Assembly: GCA_021811505.1 (NCBI GenBank)
Contig: JAJZOM010000138.1
Coordinates: forward strand, 1 to 11,521
Reading direction: 5' to 3'
DNA length: 11,521 nucleotides
From: Thermoplasmata archaeon
Lineage (GTDB): Archaea; Thermoplasmatota; Thermoplasmata; Thermoplasmatales; Thermoplasmataceae
A program made the translations under genes and the position numbers. The notes beneath the pieces are model-generated. The model was not told where the DNA came from, searched no databases, and was given only the letters and a program-made list of their open reading frames with translations. Below are positions 1 through 5,913 of this stretch, piece after piece; position 1 is the first letter of the stretch; each line of letters opens with the position of its first letter.

Positions 1-6
1 CGAATT

Positions 7-744
7 ATGAACGAAGAGCCCCTAGATCGAGGAAAGCGAAATTTCCTCAAAGCCATGATCGTGGTATCCGCCGGTGCTGCGGCTGCGGGAGCCCTAAAAG
101 GCGTTGTACAGAACATAATCTCTCCAGCTGCAGGCTTGACCTCTTTTCCGACACTGACTCTTGTTGATGATGTGACGGGTCTGCCTATTCACACGTCAGA
201 CATAGTAGTTAACAGCTCGAAGGCATACATATTCTATTATCCTCTGGATAATGATCCGAATTTCCTTATAAGGATGGGCGACACTAGCAACAATGATGTT
301 AGAATATCGCCTTACAATGTCCAGGTACCAGCCACAGGAGGGACATTCAAATCCCCAGGCGGAGCCGGTCCATATGGTTCCGTTGTGTCATTCAGCGCAA
401 TATGTCAGCATCTTGGTTGTGTTCCACCAATTATTCATTATTACAAAGGGGGAACACCTATACCTGGAAACCCGGGTCTTAAGAGTATCACTGGTTACAT
501 ACACTGTAATTGCCACGGAAGCACTTACGACCCGGCAAATGGTGCTGAAGTCGTCACGGGGCCGACACAGAGGCCATTGCCAAATGTTGTATTGGAATAT
601 GATCCCACAACTGATACATACCGGGTAAAGAGTATGCTTGGTCCCACAATTTACGGTAAGCCAAATGACCTTGAGGGTGGAACACCGTTTCCTTCTGGAA
701 CCACAACGACTCCAGTCTCACGGATCAGTATAGCAGGAGCTTGA
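7..744 (+). CDS. Rieske [2Fe-2S] protein of an archaeal cytochrome bc-type complex
   Basis: The protein has 245 residues and an N-terminal hydrophobic anchor at about residues 16-34, preceded by a Tat-like motif in which the first arginine is lysine (KRNFLK, residues 10-15). The cluster-binding boxes are clear: C133-x-H135-L-G-C138 and C167-N-C169-H170-G-S. C133, H135, C167 and H170 would bind the [2Fe-2S] cluster, and C138 and C169 would form the stabilising disulfide. A later GPTQRPLP resembles the Pro-loop near the cluster. The family passes electrons from quinol, oxidised at cytochrome b, to an outside acceptor. The spacing from H135 to C167 is 31 residues, about twice that of mitochondrial Rieske proteins, so there is an insertion between the boxes. 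The cytochrome b gene follows with a 1-base overlap. The ATG at position 7 lies almost at the window edge and the frame is open upstream, so a longer N-terminus cannot be excluded. Assignment to the family is firm; the exact paralogue (SoxL or SoxF type) is not determined. Confidence 0.95.
   Translation: MNEEPLDRGKRNFLKAMIVVSAGAAAAGALKGVVQNIISPAAGLTSFPTLTLVDDVTGLPIHTSDIVVNSSKAYIFYYPLDNDPNFLIRMGDTSNNDVRISPYNVQVPATGGTFKSPGGAGPYGSVVSFSAICQHLGCVPPIIHYYKGGTPIPGNPGLKSITGYIHCNCHGSTYDPANGAEVVTGPTQRPLPNVVLEYDPTTDTYRVKSMLGPTIYGKPNDLEGGTPFPSGTTTTPVSRISIAGA
735..739 (+). promoter_or_regulatory. Shine-Dalgarno site for cytochrome b
   Basis: AGGAG lies 4 bases before the ATG at 744 and 7 bases before an in-frame GTG at 747. 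It sits inside the end of the Rieske gene and supports translation starting at 744 or 747 rather than at the TTG at 741, which is too close to it. Confidence 0.55.
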
Positions 745-2432
745 TGGTGATAAAATTGGTAGATATAAAATCTAAATTGGGAAATATTCCCACTGTGAGT
801 TCAGTACTCGGAAATGACCCTCTCCACATAGATGAGTTACCGCTCAAGAAAGTCCCTGATTACATGAGAAAGAGGGGCGGTATTTGGTACTGGACAGGGG
901 CGCTCATATCGATGGCATTCGTGTATCAGATCATCAGCGGTCTTCTCCTTCTCTTATACTATGTTCCCAGTGATGCGTATGGTACAACTACAGGAATAAT
1001 AAACACAGTTCCGTACGGTTCTCTTATGCTTACTACACACCTCTATGGTGCCTATGCAATGATATTCCTGGTTTATGTGCACATGTTCAGGAATTATTTC
1101 TTTGCTTCATATAAAAAGCCAAGACAGTTGCAGTGGATTATCGGAGTTTTGCTTCTCGCAATAACCATTGGAGTAGGGTATTTCGGGTACTCAATGACTG
1201 GTGATGTACTATCTATAGATGCTACTGATGTCGGAAGAGGCATTGCGCAATCCACACCATTCCTTGGAACAGCCCTAGAGGCTATTTTCTTTGGAAACGG
1301 TACAGCAACTAGCCTTTTTACGCATATGCTTGCCTGGCACATCATTCTCGTGGTTGGAATTGGGAGCTTGTTTGGTGCGCATTTCTGGCTTGCTGAAGCC
1401 AATGGAATAATGCCGGCACACAGGGATGTAAACCACAAAGCCCCGGCGATGGATACTGAAGAGGAGAAGCACAAGAAATGGTACCCCTATAACATGAGTT
1501 TCATGACCCAAATCGCAATGTACAGCTTTGGTTTTCTTATACTCATCCCGTCAGTCATAGCTTTGCTCCCGAATGTTCCTGCGCTCTTTTCCCCATTTCC
1601 ACAGGTATCTCCCAGTAGCCCGCTTGCTGCATATGTGCCAGCATATCCGCCATGGTTCCTGTTATTTGTATACAAAGCGGTTGACTTTAATCTCTTCAGT
1701 GCTGCTGGTTCATTGTCGGCATTGGCAGCTACAGCAGTTTTCGGTATAGTTCCGCTGGTCTATTTTCTCATGCTTCCATTCATCGATACAAACGACGACT
1801 TGCACCCACTGTCCAGGCCATTGGTTACGTCCTTTGGAATACTGGGCATCATATATATGATAATATTGTCTCTTTGGGGTGCGTTGACGCCAGGTATACC
1901 TGTATCAACACCTGAGGCCCTTGCCGTTCTGGTACCACCGTTCGTGATAGTGGTATCCGGCGTTTCCGTCATGTCAAGACTTTACAAGAAAGGGCATTTC
2001 AAAATAACGACCGGAAGGATCACAAGTTCCTTCCTGATCTTTATGTTTGTTATGGTGCTGGCTGCTTATTCATTTGGGCAGAATTTTACAATGACACTCG
2101 TGTACACCAATGGCCTAAACCTGGTTTCCACGGCGTTCACGGGCGGAGTAATGATCTTTGGTGCAGTTGGAACGATGAAATCCGCCAGAATATCCAACGC
2201 GCAAGCAAACGAGGAGAAACTACGGGTTAACGTATATCAGATCAGCAAGAATGTTGCAATGGTGTTATCAGCACTGCTTGCAATAGGTGCAATTGCTGTA
2301 GTATACATTATTTCTCAACTGGATCCTGTCGGTCCTGTTCCAAATGCTGAATTCGGGATCGGTCTGGGATTTGTAATGATCTTTACCGGTACTATAATGA
2401 GAATATACAGGGCTGCGTTCTATAATGAGTGA
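744..2432 (+). CDS. Cytochrome b of an archaeal bc-type complex, long form
   Basis: This 562-residue polytopic membrane protein carries the four haem-binding histidines of cytochrome b: H99 and H113 in one helix and H199 and H213 in another, each pair separated by 13 residues. It would oxidise quinol and pass electrons to the Rieske protein encoded just upstream. The Qo-site motif that is PEWY in mitochondria and many bacteria reads PPWF (302-305), so the conserved glutamate is absent. Mitochondrial cytochrome b has about 380 residues; here the extra length is at the C-terminus, with further hydrophobic stretches at roughly 363-380, 394-410, 427-445, 458-475, 505-524 and 537-553, as in archaeal SoxC/SoxN-type proteins. 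I chose ATG 744, which overlaps the Rieske stop by one base (TGATG); a TTG at 741 would add one residue and a GTG at 747 would remove one. The 3' end overlaps the next gene by 8 bases, so the genes are probably co-translated. Confidence 0.95.
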   Translation: MVIKLVDIKSKLGNIPTVSSVLGNDPLHIDELPLKKVPDYMRKRGGIWYWTGALISMAFVYQIISGLLLLLYYVPSDAYGTTTGIINTVPYGSLMLTTHLYGAYAMIFLVYVHMFRNYFFASYKKPRQLQWIIGVLLLAITIGVGYFGYSMTGDVLSIDATDVGRGIAQSTPFLGTALEAIFFGNGTATSLFTHMLAWHIILVVGIGSLFGAHFWLAEANGIMPAHRDVNHKAPAMDTEEEKHKKWYPYNMSFMTQIAMYSFGFLILIPSVIALLPNVPALFSPFPQVSPSSPLAAYVPAYPPWFLLFVYKAVDFNLFSAAGSLSALAATAVFGIVPLVYFLMLPFIDTNDDLHPLSRPLVTSFGILGIIYMIILSLWGALTPGIPVSTPEALAVLVPPFVIVVSGVSVMSRLYKKGHFKITTGRITSSFLIFMFVMVLAAYSFGQNFTMTLVYTNGLNLVSTAFTGGVMIFGAVGTMKSARISNAQANEEKLRVNVYQISKNVAMVLSALLAIGAIAVVYIISQLDPVGPVPNAEFGIGLGFVMIFTGTIMRIYRAAFYNE

Positions 2433-3123
2433 TATAAGGGTTAAAGGATTCGACGATATTACGTTCTGGCGTGAGGATAGCATCGGCTTGATCGTGATCA
2501 GATCGTCATCTGAAGGCAGAATACGTAGAAAAACTATGGAAGAGCTGATGATGGCACTCAGCAGTGCTTCCATTGATTCGTCGATTGGCAGTATTGCTAT
2601 CACAGGGCAAAACGATCTTTTTTTCAAAGACATAGTGTCGAATGAAGCTGACGATCTTCCTGCTTTGCTTGAATCACTACGTGCACTGGCATCCGTGTTA
2701 TACTCAATAGACAAACCTACGTTTACGATCTTGAATGGAGATGCAACAGATCTCGGCTATGAACTTGCACTGCTGACAGATATCATAATATCGTCTCCCA
2801 AGGTAACAGTAGGTTTTTCCAGGGAATACAATTGCAAGATGGCAGGGTCTCTGTCGTCCCTGCGTTTTAGATCGGCAGAGTTAGGCGGATCGATGGAAGG
2901 CGTGAACTGCGATTACGTTTTTAAATACGATAATCTGCTTGGAGATGCCAAAAATCGGATTTCTGGACTTGAAAACCCGAGGCTTGCCCTCTCCAGGCGC
3001 AATCGTCTTAGATTCATCAAGGAAGCAATCACAGAGGAGCATCTGATGCTTCTCGCCAAATCGAGTATTTCAAAAGACAAAAATGTATTAAATGTACCTG
3101 CAGGAAAGGAGGGAGTGAACTAA
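2425..3123 (+). CDS. Divergent crotonase-fold (enoyl-CoA hydratase-like) protein, probably non-canonical
   Basis: The 232 residues look cytoplasmic, with no membrane segment. The region from about residue 97 to 131 resembles the crotonase core: KPTFTILNGDATDLGYELAL followed by TDIIISSPKVTVGF, matching the family pattern KP.IA.vNG.a.GGG.ELAl..D..iAs..a.FG. The signature is degenerate. The AGAD-type oxyanion segment is replaced by QNDLFFKD (62-69), and the GGG before the conserved glutamate (E113, aligned by eye to rat E144) reads D109-L110-G111. The protein is also shorter than the usual ~260 residues and its C-terminal third is not recognisable. Family membership is a pattern judgement of moderate strength; enoyl-CoA hydratase activity is not supported. 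It overlaps cytochrome b by 8 bases and lies 1 base before the glycoprotein gene, so it is embedded in the respiratory unit. It might be a scaffold, an assembly factor or an acyl-CoA or quinone-related enzyme, but nothing visible decides among these. Confidence 0.6.
   Translation: MSDIRVKGFDDITFWREDSIGLIVIRSSSEGRIRRKTMEELMMALSSASIDSSIGSIAITGQNDLFFKDIVSNEADDLPALLESLRALASVLYSIDKPTFTILNGDATDLGYELALLTDIIISSPKVTVGFSREYNCKMAGSLSSLRFRSAELGGSMEGVNCDYVFKYDNLLGDAKNRISGLENPRLALSRRNRLRFIKEAITEEHLMLLAKSSISKDKNVLNVPAGKEGVN
3108..3113 (+). promoter_or_regulatory. Shine-Dalgarno site for the sequon-rich protein
   Basis: GGAGGG within a purine-rich run (3102-3115) at the end of the crotonase-like gene, 11 bases before ATG 3125. 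The spacing is somewhat long but the match to the 16S 3' end is strong. Confidence 0.5.
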
Positions 3124-3124
3124 A

Positions 3125-3757
3125 ATGAATAGCAATATAAAGGGATGGATTGGATTTGCAATTGTGGCATTCTTGATTATCGGTGGTGCATTTGGCACAT
3201 CGCACATTCTGCCTACAACAGCCTCGGGAATTTCTGTATCGAATATCACCTCATCTAATGGTGGAAATTATGTTGCAAACAATCAGACGTACGTTGTAAA
3301 CGTTTCCGACACAAGTACCAGCGAGAATTTTACTGTGTCAATGACGTCAACGGTAGCTTCCGGTTCACTGAATGTTTCAATAATTCCGCCGACTCTGCTT
3401 AACAGCACTCTATTTAACCTAACTTACAACACAATGTACAACAAACTGTACAACCAGTCTGTCAATAAAACTGAGAAAGCAGGTATCACCCTGAATAACA
3501 GTGTTAACCAATCGATTAAACAGAACGCTTCTGCCAACGCCACTGTGTATGCTTACCAAAATGCCTCTATTAACCTGTTTTTACCCATATACTTGAACAC
3601 GACATTCGCTGGCGGCACCCATTCATTTAACATTTCAATATCTCTAAACAGCAGTGCGTTAAAACTTTTGAACAGGAACGAGGTATTATTTGCAACAATA
3701 AACCTAGCTTCAGGTCCTGATGTTGCAAATGGAAACATTATGTTCGTGAAGGTATGA
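3125..3757 (+). CDS. Membrane-anchored, sequon-rich extracytoplasmic protein of unknown function
   Basis: The 210 residues begin with a short charged N-terminus (MNSNIKG) and one hydrophobic segment (about residues 8-24), either a signal peptide or an uncleaved anchor, followed by a domain rich in Asn, Ser and Thr. I count 17 Asn-X-Ser/Thr sequons, from NIT near residue 40 to NSS near 176, with a dense run between about residues 93 and 147. There is no cysteine and very little histidine, so it lacks obvious haem, copper or iron-sulfur ligands and is unlikely to be an electron carrier itself. The composition suggests a heavily N-glycosylated beta-rich domain facing the acidic outside. The gene starts 1 base after the crotonase-like stop and is followed by a T-rich terminator, so it is the last gene of the Rieske/cytochrome b unit. 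Sulfolobales also encode a heavily glycosylated subunit (CbsA) beside a Rieske/cytochrome b pair, but that one binds haem and this one shows no sign of it. I do not recognise the family. Confidence 0.85.
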   Translation: MNSNIKGWIGFAIVAFLIIGGAFGTSHILPTTASGISVSNITSSNGGNYVANNQTYVVNVSDTSTSENFTVSMTSTVASGSLNVSIIPPTLLNSTLFNLTYNTMYNKLYNQSVNKTEKAGITLNNSVNQSIKQNASANATVYAYQNASINLFLPIYLNTTFAGGTHSFNISISLNSSALKLLNRNEVLFATINLASGPDVANGNIMFVKV

Positions 3758-3788
3758 CAACAATCCCACAGAACAACCTCAAAACATA

Positions 3789-3806
3789 ATTTTTATTGTT
3801 ATTTTT
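3789..3806 (+). terminator. T-rich archaeal-type terminator of the Rieske/cytochrome b unit
   Basis: Two T5 runs lie in an A/T stretch about 32-50 bases after the stop at 3757 (ATTTTTATTGTTATTTTT). Archaeal RNA polymerase terminates at such U-tracts without needing a hairpin, and none is evident here. Confidence 0.5.
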
Positions 3807-3948
3807 CAGAATCCTTTGCAGAACAGGGGTAATAACAGAAAAGGGACCCACGAATAAGGAATATCGGCTGTCTGGTTCCCGTAGTTTCTGGCATGAGGCT
3901 GAAAATTTAGTTCCAAGCTGAAGGTTTTTAATTATGAACACGACCTTC

Positions 3949-3956
3949 TTTATATT
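3949..3956 (+). promoter_or_regulatory. Possible TATA box of an unannotated short transcript
   Basis: TTTATATT would place a start site about 25 bases downstream, near 3976-3980, at GGGACTCCGGTAG. No open reading frame of note follows on this strand; the transcript would run antisense into the 3' end of the DUF92 gene. The match could be chance in A/T-rich DNA. Confidence 0.25.
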
Positions 3957-4015
3957 GGTGACGAGGAACAGTAATTAGGGACTCCGGTAGTTATAGTGGC
4001 CGCGACAAGTTCACA

Positions 4016-4747
4016 CTAATAATATCCTGTACCCAGGAAAATAATTGTTGCTGTTAGTACCGAAAAGAAAGAAGCAAGGAAATTAACCTCACCTTTCGTG
4101 AGTTTTCCCACATTTTCCCACAATGCACCAAGTAAGCTGTCTATCTGACATCCTGCAAAACCCATTAAGGTTATGAATACAAGCTGTATGACGTTGAATC
4201 CCGTTGAAGAGAGAAACACATAGGAAATAGCTACTATAAATGCACCAAAAAGCGCTGCAGCCTCACCCGTTAGTGAGATTCCCCCATTAATGCCTGGTGT
4301 TGTTGGTTTAAGATTCGTAATCAAATATACTTTTTTGTCTATTACTCCTATCTCGGACGCAAATGTGTCTGAATTAACAACAGCAAGGGAAATTGCAAAC
4401 AATTCAAAATAGTGAAAATGGAAAATGTGAGTAAATGCATTTGTAAAATTCAGTGACGAAATAATCATGCCTATGACAGCAGCATAAAAAATATTGGAAA
4501 CTCGCCTTTCACCAGAGCTGCCCTCCTGGAGGTTTTTATTTTTTTTCTCCTGAAAGAAGGACTTAGTGGCGAAATGGCTGCTTAAGGCAAAAATCAGAAG
4601 TACCAGAAGCCAGTAAAGAGATCCGAGAAATGCTACTACCAGCCCCACTGCGAATGCCGCAGTTGTACCTTTCAGATCAAATATGTTGAATACCCTAGAA
4701 ATAACAAATAATGCTGCCAGAATGGAAAGAATTAGAATGGAATTCAA
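4016..4747 (-). CDS. DUF92/TMEM19-family integral membrane protein
   Basis: The 243 residues hold about six hydrophobic segments and the family's conserved patches: NSDTFASEIG (125-134), PGINGGISLTG (151-161) and QIDSLLGALWE (201-211). The family includes plant and cyanobacterial VTE6, a phytyl-phosphate kinase acting on isoprenoid phosphates. By analogy an archaeal member could act on a polyprenyl phosphate, but this is inference; archaeal members are generally uncharacterised. The start is uncertain. The only usable start codon is TTG at 4747, 15 bases after the pdxS stop, with no convincing Shine-Dalgarno close by; the next ATG is far inside at M94. The reading frame is the same as that of pdxS, separated from it only by one TAG. 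It is probably co-transcribed with pdxS, though no functional link between the two is known. The stop is TAG. Confidence 0.85.
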   Translation of the reverse strand: MNSILILSILAALFVISRVFNIFDLKGTTAAFAVGLVVAFLGSLYWLLVLLIFALSSHFATKSFFQEKKNKNLQEGSSGERRVSNIFYAAVIGMIISSLNFTNAFTHIFHFHYFELFAISLAVVNSDTFASEIGVIDKKVYLITNLKPTTPGINGGISLTGEAAALFGAFIVAISYVFLSSTGFNVIQLVFITLMGFAGCQIDSLLGALWENVGKLTKGEVNFLASFFSVLTATIIFLGTGYY

Positions 4748-4762
4748 GGCACTGAATATGAT

Positions 4763-5773
4763 CTACCAACCTCTTTCCTGAAGCCTCATCTCTTTTGGCA
4801 TCTGTTCAATGTCGAGACCCTGCATTCCGGAAAGTCCTGCAGAAACATCACCTATTATCTTGTAGTCTTCGTAATTTTCCACTGCTTCCACAACAGCTCT
4901 TGCCATCTTAGCAGGATCTTTAGACTTGAATATCCCACTTCCGACAAAAACACCATCCATGCCAAGTTTCATCATCAGGGCTCCGTCAGCTGGTGTAGCA
5001 ACGCCGCCTGCAGCAAAATTTACCACTGGCAGTCTTCCCATGCGTTTTATTTCTTTCAGTACCTTGAGAAGTTCGGATTCGATTTTTTCTGCACTCATTT
5101 CATAATAGAGTTCATAATCTGTTAGATAGTCTGCGGAACCGAACAAATCGGTTGAAACCGACTTCCTGAGTATCTTATAAGAAGACGACATGGTTTCAGA
5201 CACCTTTTTGAGTTCTTCTGAACTCAGATCTTTGAGTATTTTTATCCCCTCATTCACCATTCTGATATGCCTGACCGCCTCGATTATATTGCCAGTTCCA
5301 GCTTCCCCTTTTGTTCTTATCATGGCCGCACCTTCAAATATTCTCCTGACAGCCTCTGGAAGCACTCTTGCACCACATACCACCGGAACCTTGAGCTCCC
5401 TCTTGTAAAGGTGAAAAAATGGATCTGCAGGCGTCAAAACTTCACTTTCATCCAGCATATCAACGCCAAGGGCTTCAAGGGTATATCCTTCGGAAAGATG
5501 GCCTATCCGCACTTTAGCCATCACCGGAATGGAAACTGCATTGAGGATTTCCTTGATCTTTTCAGGATCGGCCATTCTCGCCACTCCTCCGGCAGCCCTT
5601 ATGTCGGCCGGGACTCTTTCAAGCGCCATTACTGCAACCGCACCTGCTGATTCGGCAATGGAAGCCTGTTCTGCGTTCGTGACATCCATTATTACGCCAC
5701 CTTTGGTCATTTTTGCAAAACCGCGTTTGAGAAGCTCGTCGCCAAACCTTAATTGGGAAATATCAATGGACAT
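4763..5773 (-). CDS. pdxS: Pyridoxal 5'-phosphate synthase, PdxS subunit
   Basis: PdxS (Pdx1/SNZ) makes pyridoxal phosphate from ribose 5-phosphate, glyceraldehyde 3-phosphate and ammonia in the cytoplasm; the ammonia normally comes from the glutaminase PdxT. The active-site residues are present: D30 (GGVIMDV), K87 ([10 protein letters not shown]) and K155 ([10 protein letters not shown]). The two lysines are 68 apart, the same distance as in Bacillus (K81, K149). [14 protein letters not shown] and VFVGSGIF form the phosphate site. At 336 residues it is about 40 longer than bacterial PdxS; the extra segment lies around residues 195-243, between the helix after the second lysine and [12 protein letters not shown]. 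Some other archaeal PdxS proteins, such as that of Methanocaldococcus, are similarly long. The ATG start at 5773 is supported by a TATA box about 30 bases upstream. No pdxT lies in this window. The DUF92 gene follows after 15 bases. Confidence 0.97.
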   Translation of the reverse strand: MSIDISQLRFGDELLKRGFAKMTKGGVIMDVTNAEQASIAESAGAVAVMALERVPADIRAAGGVARMADPEKIKEILNAVSIPVMAKVRIGHLSEGYTLEALGVDMLDESEVLTPADPFFHLYKRELKVPVVCGARVLPEAVRRIFEGAAMIRTKGEAGTGNIIEAVRHIRMVNEGIKILKDLSSEELKKVSETMSSSYKILRKSVSTDLFGSADYLTDYELYYEMSAEKIESELLKVLKEIKRMGRLPVVNFAAGGVATPADGALMMKLGMDGVFVGSGIFKSKDPAKMARAVVEAVENYEDYKIIGDVSAGLSGMQGLDIEQMPKEMRLQERGW

Positions 5774-5802
5774 GATTTATCTCGGTAAGGATTGAAATAA
5801 GT

Positions 5803-5811
5803 TATATATAG
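5803..5811 (-). promoter_or_regulatory. TATA box for pdxS
   Basis: On the minus strand CTATATATAA lies about 30 bases before the pdxS ATG, predicting a start site near 5780 and a leader of only a few bases. A second, weaker TTTATA-like element (CTATAAACC on the minus strand) is just upstream, near 5813-5819. Confidence 0.6.
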
Positions 5812-5859
5812 GTTTATAGCGGAAGTCCGATCAGAAGATGTTGCAGTCAAACACCAATA

Positions 5860-5877
5860 TTTTTTTCACAAAAAAAA
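5860..5877. repeat. T7-CAC-A8 inverted repeat at the promoter
   Basis: T5860-5866 and A5870-5877 form a symmetric A/T palindrome with a 3-base centre, abutting the TATA box of the glycosyltransferase gene in the divergent region shared with pdxS. A-tracts bend DNA and can ease promoter opening; it could also be a regulator site. Its role is not shown. Confidence 0.5.
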
Positions 5878-5886
5878 TTTAATAAT
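5878..5886 (+). promoter_or_regulatory. TATA box for the DPM1-type glycosyltransferase
   Basis: TTTAATAAT lies about 28-36 bases before ATG 5914, which predicts a nearly leaderless transcript. It directly follows an A8 tract (5870-5877) that fills the position of the BRE. Confidence 0.5.
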
Positions 5887-5913
5887 GCACAAACATAACA
5901 CAGATGAAACTTA

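Larger units (their letters stand above)
3758..4015. other. Convergent intergenic region, 258 bases
   Basis: This stretch lies between the end of the Rieske unit (plus strand) and the end of the DUF92 gene (minus strand). It holds the T-rich terminator near 3789-3806, a TATA-like TTTATATT at 3949-3956 and a short tRNA-5'-half-like sequence starting near 3980. Reading frames inside it, including a 67-codon one on the minus strand, show no recognisable protein and overlap the terminator. No clear terminator for the minus-strand genes was seen. Confidence 0.6.

Noticed and set aside
1094..1474. 126-codon frame on the minus strand
   Set aside because: It is antisense to the haem-binding part of cytochrome b and has no family resemblance, so it is a shadow frame.
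2268..2714. 148-codon frame on the minus strand
   Set aside because: It lies antisense to the cytochrome b and crotonase-like genes, both with family signatures, and shows no recognisable domain or promoter.
3738..3941. 67-codon frame on the minus strand in the convergent gap
   Set aside because: It spans the terminator region and overlaps the end of the sequon-rich gene. The product is not recognisable and no promoter suits it.
3980..4060. Complete tRNA gene
   Set aside because: Only a 5'-half-like sequence is seen. No paired anticodon stem, no TTCRA-type T loop and no complementary 3' acceptor strand follow, so I did not list it as a tRNA.
4748..4765. TAG read-through or pyrrolysine joining PdxS to the DUF92 protein
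   Set aside because: PdxS ends normally at its conserved C-terminal length, no pyrrolysine context is visible, and TAG also ends the DUF92 gene. Ordinary termination is the simplest reading.
5860..5877. Hairpin terminator in the divergent region
   Set aside because: Neither flanking gene ends here, since both genes start outward from the region. The A/T palindrome is therefore better read as promoter structure.
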